Origin: an uncultured Bacteroidales bacterium
Lineage (GTDB): Bacteria; Bacteroidota; Bacteroidia; Bacteroidales; Muribaculaceae
DNA length: 64,000 bases
NCBI GenBank assembly: GCA_902768435.1
Contig: CACXLJ010000001.1
Coordinates: 1 to 64,000, forward strand
Direction of reading: 5' to 3'
The notes under the pieces were generated by a model that saw nothing but the letters and a program-made list of their open reading frames with translations, ran no database searches and was not told the origin of the DNA. Both the position numbers and the translations under genes were made by a program. Positions 35,469 to 43,457 of the stretch are shown piece by piece (position 1 is the first letter of the stretch; each line of letters starts with the position of its first letter).

Positions 35469-35505
35469 CAAAATTACTATAAATAACGAAAAAGTGCTAA
35501 TTTTG
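35469..35505. promoter_or_regulatory. Divergent promoter pair, 21-nt spacer (B3/B4 gene / mtnN)
   Basis: CAAAATTA at 35469-35476 reads TAATTTTG leftward; TAATTTTG at 35498-35505 reads rightward. The spacing is identical to the pairs at 26539 and 28142. Confidence 0.65.
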
Positions 35506-35533
35506 TGCTTTAATAATATTCACAACACTGATT

Positions 35534-36211
35534 ATGACTATTGGAATTATTGCAGCCATGAGCAAGGAGGTTGCGTTGCTAAGACCTCTATTGTCGAACC
35601 CCGTTGAAAGCGAACATGATAGTTTCACCTTCCATTGCGGCACCATTGGCGCCCACAGGGTGATAGTGATGCAATGCGGCATTGCCAAGGTGAATGCCGC
35701 AATTGGCACTGTTGCCATGATCGACAACTATAGGCCTAATTTGATTATTAACTCGGGTGTGGCCGGCGGTGCCGACAAAAGCGTGAGGGTGATGGACATT
35801 GTGGTGGGCGCCCAGGTGGCTTACCATGATGTGTATTGTGGCCCAGAATGCGAAAAGGGAGCGGTTCAGGGCTTCCCGCTGTACTATCAAGGTGCAAAAT
35901 CAATCATCGACCGCATCGAGGAGCGTGACGACATCAAGAAAGGTCTAATCTGCACCGGCGACCAGTTTATCGACACCATCGAGCAACTGGAGGTTATCAA
36001 GAACTTCTTTCCTCAGGTGCTTGCCGTAGATATGGAGTCGGCAGCCATTGCCCAGGTGTGTGAATTGAGGCATGTGCCATTCTTGAGTTTCAGGGTCATC
36101 AGCGACTCGCCAGGAGCATCGCCTAACAACACGGCCGAGTATACCAATTTTTGGGAAACAGCCCCCAAGCACACCTTTGAAGTGTTGCGCAATTTGTTGT
36201 TGACTTTATAG
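35534..36211 (+). CDS. mtnN: 5'-methylthioadenosine/S-adenosylhomocysteine nucleosidase
   Basis: A 225-residue nucleoside hydrolase that cleaves MTA and SAH. The N-terminus GIIAAMSKEVALL, 'VIVMQCGIAKVNAAIGT', 'NSGVAGG', and 'LAVDMESAAIAQVCEL' with the catalytic Asp near the C-terminus ('RVISDSPG') match the family. MTA is a by-product of polyamine synthesis in other routes, and SAH of the many methyltransferases encoded nearby. It converges with the uridine phosphorylase gene, and a hairpin separates them. Confidence 0.94.
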   Translation: MTIGIIAAMSKEVALLRPLLSNPVESEHDSFTFHCGTIGAHRVIVMQCGIAKVNAAIGTVAMIDNYRPNLIINSGVAGGADKSVRVMDIVVGAQVAYHDVYCGPECEKGAVQGFPLYYQGAKSIIDRIEERDDIKKGLICTGDQFIDTIEQLEVIKNFFPQVLAVDMESAAIAQVCELRHVPFLSFRVISDSPGASPNNTAEYTNFWETAPKHTFEVLRNLLLTL

Positions 36212-36283
36212 CTCTCATTGTGGTGCATGGCAACCTTTTGGCCATACGGCCCATTGTGTTGCTGAATGCCGTAGAATAATATA

Positions 36284-36311
36284 GGGCATTGCCGTTGTTG
36301 CGACAATGCCC
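36284..36311. terminator. Hairpin between convergent mtnN and udp-like genes
   Basis: GGGCATTG (36284-36291) pairs with CAATGCCC (36304-36311) with a 12-nt loop. TTGTTCGTT follows on the plus side and a TATATTATT tract on the minus side, so it may serve both directions. Confidence 0.65.
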
Positions 36312-36337
36312 TTGTTCGTTATCACCGATAGATGATG

Positions 36338-37222
36338 TTAATCTGTTGTGAGGCGCTCGATGACCGTGGCGATAAGGTCGTTGACTGCGGTCTTGTAGTT
36401 GGGGTTGACCGAAGTGGCGACACGGTTCGCAATAATGGAGCACACAGTCATGGCACGATGTCCCATGAGCTTGGCGAGACCCTGGAGCGCTGCACTTTCC
36501 ATCTCATAGTTTGTGATGTGTCCGCCATCATATTCAAATTGTTCGATGCGGCTGTTCAGTTCAGGCTCGGCCAGGGGCAAACGCACTTCGCGACCTTGCG
36601 GGCCATAGAATCCGACGGCCGAGATGGTGTAGCCACGCACCATGTCGTCTTTACCCACTTTTTCCACAAGTTCGGGGTCGGCTGCGATGACATAAGGACT
36701 GCAGAATTGCTTGTTCCACTTAACGAATTTGCAGAATTCTTTCTCGAACTCAAGGTCGCAAACCTCGTTGCGGCCCTTATAGTAGTTGAGCACGCCATCG
36801 AAGCCTAAAGCCTTGGCTGCGATAACTGGGGTGCCGACGGGAACATAAGGCTGTAGGCCGCCCGATGTGCCCACACGCACAATGTTGAGGGTGCGATGCT
36901 CATCGTTCACGGTGCGGGTCTTGAAGTCGATGTTGGCAAGTGCATCAAGTTCGTTCATGACAATGTCGATGTTGTCGCCGCCAATGCCGTGAGAGAGCGC
37001 CATGATGGGTTTGCCATTCTTGGCGCCTCCAATGGTGTGGAACTCACGAGACTGAACTTCAAAGTCTTGTGTATCGAAGTATGATGCAATCATGTTTACA
37101 CGGCCTGGGTCGCCGCACACTATGATGTTGTCGGTCAATTGTTCAGGAAGCAGGTGAAGATGAAAAATGCTGCCATCTGAATTGATGATCATTTCTGAAT
37201 CGGGTATAACTCTTTTGCTCAT
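36338..37222 (-). CDS. Uridine phosphorylase-like nucleoside phosphorylase
   Basis: A 294-residue NP-I family phosphorylase. Near the N-terminus lies the phosphate-binding 'IIVCGDPGRV', later 'MALSHGIGGDNIDIVMNEL' and 'NIVRVGTSGGLQP', and the C-terminal 'TNYEMESAALQGLAKLMGH', where Glu-Met-Glu binds the ribose. The family phosphorolyses uridine or related nucleosides. Length is about 40 residues above E. coli Udp (~253). It is the only gene of its leftward unit, with its own -7 box. Confidence 0.88.
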   Translation of the reverse strand: MSKRVIPDSEMIINSDGSIFHLHLLPEQLTDNIIVCGDPGRVNMIASYFDTQDFEVQSREFHTIGGAKNGKPIMALSHGIGGDNIDIVMNELDALANIDFKTRTVNDEHRTLNIVRVGTSGGLQPYVPVGTPVIAAKALGFDGVLNYYKGRNEVCDLEFEKEFCKFVKWNKQFCSPYVIAADPELVEKVGKDDMVRGYTISAVGFYGPQGREVRLPLAEPELNSRIEQFEYDGGHITNYEMESAALQGLAKLMGHRAMTVCSIIANRVATSVNPNYKTAVNDLIATVIERLTTD

Positions 37223-37249
37223 GACTTGTAGTTTTTAAGTTTTAAACTA

Positions 37250-37257
37250 CAAATATA
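37250..37257 (-). promoter_or_regulatory. -7 element of the uridine phosphorylase-like gene
   Basis: CAAATATA reads TATATTTG leftward, 27 bases before the start codon at 37222. Confidence 0.6.
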
Positions 37258-37343
37258 CTAATTATTTTAATAAAATACCACAATTGGGAGTTTTTTTCAA
37301 TCCCATCACAAAAAAGATGTGGTGAATGTGTGGGGGATGGGGA

Positions 37344-37376
37344 TAAAAAATTGGTGCGCCGGAGTCCCAGCGCACC
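37344..37376 (-). terminator. Terminator of the rpsF-rpsR-rplI operon
   Basis: On the minus strand GGTGCGC / GCGCACC (plus coordinates 37370-37376 and 37353-37359) forms a 7-bp stem, followed by AATTTTTTATCC. Placed 36 bases after the rplI stop. Confidence 0.85.
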
Positions 37377-37412
37377 ATGAGAAATTCCATTGTAATAATA
37401 CGTTCCCCAGAT

Positions 37413-37856
37413 TTATTCTGCTACTACCTCAAATGGAATCTCTACTTGTACTTCCTTATGCAGGTTGATAGTGGCGGTGTACTTGCCAACTTCCTTCACT
37501 GCATTCTTGATGATGATGGTCTTGCGATCGATGTTGTGACCGAGCTTTTCGAGCTCTTCAGCAATCTGGATAGCGTTGACCGAACCAAAGATGGTGCCAG
37601 TAGAGCTGGTCTTAGCGGGAATGGTGAGCGAAACACCTTCGAGCGAAGCTGCTACAGCCTCGGCATCGGCTTTGATCTTAGCGATTTTGTGAGCGCGCTG
37701 ACGCTGGTTCTCGGCGAGCACCTTGAGTGCAGAGCTGGTTGCGAGGATGGCCTTTCCCTGAGGGATGAGGTAGTTGCGCGCGTAACCGTTCTTAACTTCA
37801 ACAACGTCGTCCTTGTATCCAAGGTTGTTAACGTTTTCTTTCAATATGATTTTCAT
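37413..37856 (-). CDS. rplI: 50S ribosomal protein L9
   Basis: A 147-residue large-subunit protein. The N-terminal domain MKIILKENVNNLGYKDDVVEV and the signature GYARNYLIPQGKA (about residues 24-36) are diagnostic; a long connecting helix leads to the C-terminal domain. It is the third gene of the conserved rpsF-rpsR-rplI unit. Confidence 0.97.
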   Translation of the reverse strand: MKIILKENVNNLGYKDDVVEVKNGYARNYLIPQGKAILATSSALKVLAENQRQRAHKIAKIKADAEAVAASLEGVSLTIPAKTSSTGTIFGSVNAIQIAEELEKLGHNIDRKTIIIKNAVKEVGKYTATINLHKEVQVEIPFEVVAE

Positions 37857-37881
37857 AAGATGTATTCCTCCAAAATTTAAA

Positions 37882-38151
37882 TTATTTCATCAAATCGGTA
37901 ACATAGGGGAGCATAGCCAGGTGGCGAGCACGCTTCACAGCCTTAGCAACACGGCGTTGGAACTTGAGAGAAGTACCGGTGATGCGACGAGGCAGAATCT
38001 TGCCTTGTTCGTTCAAGAATTTCTTGAGGAATTCGGGATCTTTGTAGTCGATGTACTTGATGCCGCTGCGTTTGAAACGGCAATATTTCTTCTTCTTCGT
38101 GTCAACTGACAGCGGAGTGAGATAGCGAATTTCAGATTGAGTCTGTGCCAT
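37882..38151 (-). CDS. rpsR: 30S ribosomal protein S18
   Basis: An 89-residue protein with the S18 signature: [18 protein letters not shown], '[19 protein letters not shown]' and '[17 protein letters not shown]'. S18 binds the platform of the small subunit with S6, which is encoded just upstream (22 bases). Only the first Cys of a zinc-ribbon form is seen, so zinc binding is unlikely. Confidence 0.97.
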   Translation of the reverse strand: MAQTQSEIRYLTPLSVDTKKKKYCRFKRSGIKYIDYKDPEFLKKFLNEQGKILPRRITGTSLKFQRRVAKAVKRARHLAMLPYVTDLMK

Positions 38152-38172
38152 AATTAAAATCCTCCTTTATGA

Positions 38173-38598
38173 TTAATCGTTATTGTTTTCAACTGCTTCT
38201 TCAACAACCTCCTGAGGCTCGGCAGCGGGGGCTTCTTCAACTACAGGTGCTTCTTCGGCCTTGGGAGCGTTCTTCTTGAGGCTTCTTCTCTTAATAGCGT
38301 ATTCCTCAGCAAACTTGTCGAGGTGGAAAGTGAGGAATCGGAGGACCTTCTCGTCACGGCGGAAAGCGGTTTCGAGAATTTTCACGATAGTGGGTTCAGC
38401 ATCGAATTCAATGAGTGTGTAGAATCCGGTTGACTTCTTTTGGATGGGATAAGCGAGCTTGCGCAGGCCCCAGTTCTCTTCATTGACGATTGTAGCACCA
38501 TTGTCGGTGAGCACGCCTTTGAATTTTTCTACCGCTTCCTTCATCTGAGGATCAGACAAAACGGGAGTTAAAATGAAAACGGTTTCGTAATGATTCAT
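38173..38598 (-). CDS. rpsF: 30S ribosomal protein S6
   Basis: A 141-residue protein with the S6 fold in the first ~95 residues ([16 protein letters not shown], '[23 protein letters not shown]', '[18 protein letters not shown]') and a ~40-residue acidic, Ala/Pro/Glu-rich tail. Its promoter is inside the terminator of the gene upstream. The leader is about 50 nt; no S6:S18 operator was identified by eye. Confidence 0.97.
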   Translation of the reverse strand: MNHYETVFILTPVLSDPQMKEAVEKFKGVLTDNGATIVNEENWGLRKLAYPIQKKSTGFYTLIEFDAEPTIVKILETAFRRDEKVLRFLTFHLDKFAEEYAIKRRSLKKNAPKAEEAPVVEEAPAAEPQEVVEEAVENNND

Positions 38599-38624
38599 AA
38601 AAAATAAATTAAATGTTAATAAAA

Positions 38625-38670
38625 AATAGTCGCTAATTTTGCAAAAAGCGGTGCAAAGTTAGTGACTATT
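38625..38670 (-). promoter_or_regulatory. Overlapping terminator (thioredoxin gene) and promoter (rpsF operon)
   Basis: Two 19-nt arms, 38625-38643 and 38652-38670, match as an inverted repeat at 17 of 19 positions with an 8-nt loop. On the minus strand the second arm runs into TTTTTTATT, so the hairpin looks like a terminator for the thioredoxin gene ending at 38694. The first arm (minus sense) contains TAACTTTG (38654-38661), the rpsF -7 element. A plus-strand TAATTTTG (38634-38641) lies in the other arm. Confidence 0.6.
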
Positions 38671-38693
38671 TGTGAATTGTGCAACAATTGGTG

Positions 38694-39128
38694 CTATTTT
38701 TCGCCAAGAATCTCGTTGATTTTTGAGAGAATCGTGTCATAATCCTGCAAACCTACGGTTGCCATGGGGTCGCCAGTCATGGGACAGTAGATGATGAGGG
38801 GAATGTTGCGCACGCCCAATGCTACAGCTAAATCCCTGTTATTGTCAACATTAATGCTGTAGAAATCTACCTTGCCGCTGAATTCGCCGGCCAGTTGCTC
38901 AAGAATAGGGGTAATCTTGCGGCACGGACCGCACCAGGCGGCGTTAAAATCAACTACTGCCGGTCGCTGGCCCTTAAATGCCCAGTCGGGGTTATTGACA
39001 TCGGCAATCAGTTCGGCGAATTGCTCTTGATCGATCTCGATGATTTTACCAGCCTTAGCGTCGTTGTCCTGTGCAACTGCTGCAAGTGAGGCAACGAGCA
39101 TGATGAGCATGAAAGTGATTTTTTTCAT
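38694..39128 (-). CDS. Secreted thioredoxin-family protein
   Basis: A 144-residue protein with a cleavable signal peptide (about residues 1-19, ...LAAVAQ) and a thioredoxin domain. The active site is WCGPC at 65-69, and the cis-Pro loop is IPLIIY. There is no lipobox, unlike the thioredoxin lipoprotein at 33707-34150. It lies 25 bases after the DUF4301 gene on the same strand and is probably cotranscribed. Likely a periplasmic disulphide reductase; partner unknown. Confidence 0.92.
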   Translation of the reverse strand: MKKITFMLIMLVASLAAVAQDNDAKAGKIIEIDQEQFAELIADVNNPDWAFKGQRPAVVDFNAAWCGPCRKITPILEQLAGEFSGKVDFYSINVDNNRDLAVALGVRNIPLIIYCPMTGDPMATVGLQDYDTILSKINEILGEK

Positions 39129-39153
39129 TATAGTGTACTATTATAAGTGATTA

Positions 39154-40677
39154 TTATTGATGTTGTTTGCGCAGCAGGTCGTTGACCGTTTTGACGGGGT
39201 TGAAAGTGGCTGCAGGCACTTCAACAAATGCGGTGTTCCAGTCGCTCATGGAGCCGTTCCACAGGCCGGGCAGTTCAAGTGCCTTGATTTCGACGCCACC
39301 GGTCGACTTGTTGCTGATGAGACCAGTGTCGGGGTCAATGAACTCTTTGAGGTTGAATGGATTTCCTTTGTAGTCGTGAAGATAGCAGACAAGGTCAACT
39401 GGGTTGAAGTGTGTGCCCGAGCGCATGATGTCGACAGCCCTGTCGTCGTCGGGGTCGATTTGCGCTGCTTCGAGGATTTGAGGCGAGCAACTGCCGTCGG
39501 GGTTGTAGGCGAGATAAGGCCCGCCGCCAGGTTCGCCTTCGTTCTTGACCATACCGCAGACTCGGATGGGACGGTTGAATTTGCGGGTAAGGTATTCGGC
39601 AAGTTGCTTTTCGTCCATGTTTGCAGTTTCGGCATTGTGTGTGCAAAGTTCAGTCTCGAGGAATTGCAGCATCGATTTCAGTTGTTTTGCCGACGGAATG
39701 CCTTGCTCGAGAATGGTGAGGTAGTTGGCAATTTTTTGCTGCAGCATCAGCAGATATCCGCCCAAGGCTTTCTTGTAGCGGATTGTTTCGGCACGAAGCT
39801 TGGATGGAACCACATTGTCGATGTTCTTGATGAACACAACCTGGGCGTCGCAAGCATTGAGGTTCTCGATAAGTGCTCCATGTCCCGCTGGCCTGAACAG
39901 GAGGTTGCCGTCCTTGTCGCGATATAATGTGTTGTCGAGGTTCACGGCAACGGTGTCGGTTTTCTCGAGTTGCTCGCTCATGCTCACATTGAACTTCACA
40001 CCCCACACTTTTTCCAGTTTTGGACTTTGCTTCTCAATGAGGCTTTTGAATGCGTTGCGATGCTCTGGTGAAACAGTGAAGTGGATGTTCACATTGCGGT
40101 TGGCATCGACTGCGTACTGTGCACCTTCTTCGAGATGCTCCTCAAGTGGCGTGCGGGTAGCCTTGGCAACGGCCTTGTGAAATTTCAGTAAAGCCTTGGG
40201 CATGGCTCCGTAGTTCAGTCCGTCGGGCATGAGCAGGGCTTTGGCTACATCTACATAACGGCCGTTGTCGATAAGCTGGCGTATTGGCATGCCGTAGAGC
40301 GTGCTGCATTTAGTGTTGAGCGTTTCATAGAATGCAAAATTCTCGATGTCGTTAAAGAACTGTTTCTCGAAATCAGTTTGCGGTTCACCTTTGCCATCGG
40401 TGATGAAGGCAAATATGTTCTTGAACATGCGACTTGCTGCCCCTGAGGCAGGAACAAATTTGAGAATAGACCCGCCGCTTTTCTGGTAATTGCGCCAGCG
40501 CTCGGTGCAAGCGGCAAACTCCTTGTTTGAGAGCACCTTAATGCCATTGGCCGATGTGGCTGCGCACTCGATCTTGAGGAACGGAAACCCCGTCTCAAAT
40601 CGTTTAATCTGCTGCATGATAGCATCTTCGGTTATGCCTTTGGCTTGCAGCAATTTTTTGTCATTTTCGGTTAGCAT
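39154..40677 (-). CDS. DUF4301 family protein (possible nucleotidyltransferase fold)
   Basis: A 507-residue cytoplasmic protein recognised as DUF4301, a large family of Bacteroidetes with no assigned function. Conserved-looking segments are KFVPASGAASRMFKNIFAF (residues about 73-91), 'RPAGHGALIENLNACDAQVV' near 270-290, then 'IKNIDNVV', and 'LDEV'-free C-terminal repeats with 'GGPYLAYNPDGS'. The first segment resembles the G-x-G-T-R-M loop, and the second the GHG/GNGGL and VDN segments of UDP-sugar pyrophosphorylases. This suggests a GT-A nucleotidyltransferase fold; the inference is untested. Upstream of the secreted thioredoxin and divergent from relA. Confidence 0.8.
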   Translation of the reverse strand: MLTENDKKLLQAKGITEDAIMQQIKRFETGFPFLKIECAATSANGIKVLSNKEFAACTERWRNYQKSGGSILKFVPASGAASRMFKNIFAFITDGKGEPQTDFEKQFFNDIENFAFYETLNTKCSTLYGMPIRQLIDNGRYVDVAKALLMPDGLNYGAMPKALLKFHKAVAKATRTPLEEHLEEGAQYAVDANRNVNIHFTVSPEHRNAFKSLIEKQSPKLEKVWGVKFNVSMSEQLEKTDTVAVNLDNTLYRDKDGNLLFRPAGHGALIENLNACDAQVVFIKNIDNVVPSKLRAETIRYKKALGGYLLMLQQKIANYLTILEQGIPSAKQLKSMLQFLETELCTHNAETANMDEKQLAEYLTRKFNRPIRVCGMVKNEGEPGGGPYLAYNPDGSCSPQILEAAQIDPDDDRAVDIMRSGTHFNPVDLVCYLHDYKGNPFNLKEFIDPDTGLISNKSTGGVEIKALELPGLWNGSMSDWNTAFVEVPAATFNPVKTVNDLLRKQHQ

Positions 40678-40743
40678 AGTATGTATTTGTTTAAATTTTC
40701 AAAGTTGATGTCAATATTTTTTGTAAAGTTAGTGATAATATTT

Positions 40744-40751
40744 TAATTTTG
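40744..40751 (+). promoter_or_regulatory. -7 element of the relA-like gene
   Basis: TAATTTTG matches TAnnTTTG, 32 bases before the ATG at 40784. Confidence 0.6.
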
Positions 40752-40783
40752 AACTCTAAAATAGTCAAAATAGTTTTAAAAAG

Positions 40784-42988
40784 ATGAATATACCATATTT
40801 TCAAGGCAATGAACTTGCTGAATTGAAAGACCTGATGCGCGTGCTGCTGCGTAACTTGCGTGAGCAACTGTCGTTGAGCGATGTGAATCAGGTCGATTCA
40901 ATCATCCGAGGGGCTGTGTCGAATGGGCACTACAGTCGTGACAAGTATGGGCTGAACCCCATCAACCGTTTCATGCGCACGGCAGTTGCAGTGACCGAGA
41001 ACATCGTGCCTGACCGCAGCATGGCAATAGCCACATTGCTTTTCAATCTGGCCCGCAGTGGTTATGTGTCGTTAGATGAGTTGCGAACTAAATTTGATGA
41101 TGACATAGCCAAGCTGGTTCACGGACTGATTAATGTGTCGGAATTATATCGCAAGCAAGCGGCAGTTGAAGATGACAACTTCCACAAACTGTTGCTGTCG
41201 TTTGCCGAAGACATCAGGGTGGTGATTATCATGATTGTTGACCGCCTCTCGCTCATGCGGGTGATTAATGCCCACACCGATGAGAAATTTGTGCGCGAGA
41301 TTTCGACAGAATCGCGTTTTCTCTATGCTCCGTTGGCTCATAAATTGGGATTATACGGTATTAAATCAGAACTTGAGGATTTGTCGCTCAAATACTTGAA
41401 CAATAAAGTGTTTACTCAAATTGTCAAGAAACTGTCAGAAACCAAGGCAATGCGTGAGAACTACATTGCCGATTTCGTGAAGCCCATCAAGGCAGCATTA
41501 GACAAGACCGGTTTGAGATATGAAATCAAGGGACGCACCAAGACCATCAACAGCATTTGGAATAAGATGGTGAAAAAAGGTGTGGACTTGAAGGGCATGT
41601 ACGACCTGTTTGCGATTCGCATCATTCTTGACACACCCAAAGAAGATGAGAAGAAGGCTTGCTGGATTGCCTACTCGATAGTGACCGACATTTATATGGC
41701 AAATGTGTCGCGCCTTCGTGACTGGATTACGATACCCAAATCAAATGGTTATGAATCGCTGCACATCACTGTGCGCGGGCCTGAGGATAAGTGGGTAGAG
41801 GTGCAGATACGCACTCGCCGCATGGATGAGATTGCCGAACGCGGTTTGGCGGCCCATTGGCGTTATAAGGGCATCAAGAGCGAGGGTGAGATTGACCACT
41901 GGATGAACAATGTGCGCGAAGTGCTTGAGGCAGGTGCTTCAGGCCAAATGGAACTCATCAGAAACATGAACATGAACCTCTATGAGGAAGAGGTGTTTGT
42001 GTTCACGCCCAAGGGCGACTTGTTCAAATTGCGCCAGGGTGCCACAGTACTCGACTTTGCCTTCCACATTCACACCAAGATTGGTTGCCGTTGCACAGGT
42101 GCCAAGGTCGACGGCAAGACCCAGAAAATCAACTATGTGCTCAAGAGCGGTGACACGGTCGAAATCATGACTTCGACCACTCAGGTACCGCGCCAGGACT
42201 GGCTGAACTATGTGGTTACTGCCAAAGCCCGCAACAAGATTAAGCAGGCCATCAATGAGGCCAATCTCAAGAAGGCCGAGATAGGCCGTGAGACGCTGAT
42301 GCGCCGCTTCAAGAACCGCAAAGTGGAAGTCGACGATGCCATGCTTGCCAAATTCATCAAGAAACAGGGATTCAAAAATATCAATGAATTCTTTGTGGAA
42401 CTGCACGATAAGACGCTCGATGTGAGCGATACCATCGACCAGTATGTTGAATTTGTGAAACGCCAGACCGAGAGTGTAGCTACTCGAGAGACTGCCGAGA
42501 ATTTTGTGCTTGTCAACAAGACAGCCGAAGCACGCGAAAGCGACGACATCTTGGTGATAGGGGAGAATGTGAAAGGCATCAACTACAAACTCTCGAAATG
42601 CTGTAATCCCATTTATGGTGACCGCATCTTAGGGTTTATAGCCAGTGATGGTGCCATCAAGATACATCGCCACGATTGTGGAAACCTGAAGCATTTGAAA
42701 GAGAAGTATCCTTATCGCATCATCAAGTCGGAGTGGTCGGGGCGTCTTGGCAAGCACTATGTGGCTTCGCTTCGTGTGGTAGGGCAGGACGACATAGGCA
42801 TTGTGGCCAACATGACATCGCTCATCAACAAGGAGGGCAATGCCATGTTGCGCAACATCACCATCAATTCGCTCGACGGCTTGTTTGAGGGTCACCTTGT
42901 AATCAGCATCGACACGCTCGAGAACCTTGACAACCTCATCAAGAAGATGCGCACCCTCAAGGGAGTAAAAGAGGTGGAACGCACCTGA
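40784..42988 (+). CDS. relA: RelA-type (p)ppGpp synthetase with inactive hydrolase domain
   Basis: A 734-residue long RSH protein. The N-terminal HD region keeps its framework, but the metal-binding H-D-x-x-E-D is replaced by FNLARS (87-92), and the later 'ADRTHN'-type segment reads VDRLSLM, so hydrolysis should be lost. The synthetase domain is kept: GRTKTINSIWNKM, DLFAIRIIL, IPKSNGYESLH and VEVQIRTRRMDEIAERG. A TGS domain follows (VFVFTPKGDLFKLRQGAT) and an ACT domain closes the protein. It is thus a stringent-response synthetase; a separate SpoT-like hydrolase must exist elsewhere. Confidence 0.92.
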   Translation: MNIPYFQGNELAELKDLMRVLLRNLREQLSLSDVNQVDSIIRGAVSNGHYSRDKYGLNPINRFMRTAVAVTENIVPDRSMAIATLLFNLARSGYVSLDELRTKFDDDIAKLVHGLINVSELYRKQAAVEDDNFHKLLLSFAEDIRVVIIMIVDRLSLMRVINAHTDEKFVREISTESRFLYAPLAHKLGLYGIKSELEDLSLKYLNNKVFTQIVKKLSETKAMRENYIADFVKPIKAALDKTGLRYEIKGRTKTINSIWNKMVKKGVDLKGMYDLFAIRIILDTPKEDEKKACWIAYSIVTDIYMANVSRLRDWITIPKSNGYESLHITVRGPEDKWVEVQIRTRRMDEIAERGLAAHWRYKGIKSEGEIDHWMNNVREVLEAGASGQMELIRNMNMNLYEEEVFVFTPKGDLFKLRQGATVLDFAFHIHTKIGCRCTGAKVDGKTQKINYVLKSGDTVEIMTSTTQVPRQDWLNYVVTAKARNKIKQAINEANLKKAEIGRETLMRRFKNRKVEVDDAMLAKFIKKQGFKNINEFFVELHDKTLDVSDTIDQYVEFVKRQTESVATRETAENFVLVNKTAEARESDDILVIGENVKGINYKLSKCCNPIYGDRILGFIASDGAIKIHRHDCGNLKHLKEKYPYRIIKSEWSGRLGKHYVASLRVVGQDDIGIVANMTSLINKEGNAMLRNITINSLDGLFEGHLVISIDTLENLDNLIKKMRTLKGVKEVERT

Positions 42989-43043
42989 TGAGTTGATGAA
43001 ACTACTGTTTTGAGATTCTGTCGCGAAAAAAATCCTCATAATT

Positions 43044-43075
43044 TTTGCCCTTTTGATAAATGTTTCATATATTTG
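43044..43075 (+). promoter_or_regulatory. Canonical promoter of the radical SAM/lipoprotein cluster
   Basis: TTTG at 43044-43047, exactly 20 nt, then TATATTTG at 43068-43075. This is a full match to the Bacteroides consensus and lies 29 bases before the first lipoprotein ATG. Confidence 0.75.
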
Positions 43076-43104
43076 TAAGTTGGAATTAAATAATATATAA
43101 TCTC

Positions 43105-43428
43105 ATGAAAAAAGCATCATTCACTGTCAAGAAATGGATTGTACGCATGCTCGTTACTGTGGGTGGTGTGCTGGGGTTTGCTTCGTGTCATCACTCGGGC
43201 GATAGTCGAAACGAGGATTCGAAAGGGTCTTCGACTATGATGGGTTCACCATCGGCGGTTAGCACGAGAGATGTGAGCGAAGTTGAACCTGCGCCTTGTG
43301 TTTATGGTCCACCTCCCGAACTTGAAAATGGTGAGGAACCTGTTGAGATTGATCCTGTTGTCGATGTCTATGGTCCGCCCGTAATCGTCGACCCGCAGGA
43401 ACCTGCCGAAATTGCTCCTGAGCAATAA
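43105..43428 (+). CDS. YGPP-motif lipoprotein A, putative radical SAM partner
   Basis: A 107-residue predicted lipoprotein: positively charged N-terminus MKKASFTVKKW, hydrophobic helix, lipobox FASC with Cys28. The mature 80 residues are low-complexity and acidic, without a fold I recognise, and contain YGPP twice, at 67-70 and 89-92, each preceded by Val. An extra cysteine (Cys65) lies directly before the first motif. The next gene is a paralogue, and a radical SAM gene follows. I recall a curated 'rSAM/lipoprotein' pair of families in Bacteroidales that fits; I cannot run the model here. Stop overlaps an in-frame ATG of the next gene (TAATG). Confidence 0.85.
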   Translation: MKKASFTVKKWIVRMLVTVGGVLGFASCHHSGDSRNEDSKGSSTMMGSPSAVSTRDVSEVEPAPCVYGPPPELENGEEPVEIDPVVDVYGPPVIVDPQEPAEIAPEQ

Positions 43429-43457
43429 TGACTATTAATCACTCCTATTTCGTTAAT

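Noticed and set aside
37413..38598. A tRNA or rRNA gene in the ribosomal protein region
   Set aside because: No cloverleaf or CCA-ended stem found in the gaps around rpsF, rpsR and rplI.
43428..43457. Upstream ATG (TAATG overlap) as the start of lipoprotein B
   Set aside because: It adds ten residues that break the alignment with the signal peptide of lipoprotein A; coupling via TAATG remains possible but the exported form should start at 43458.
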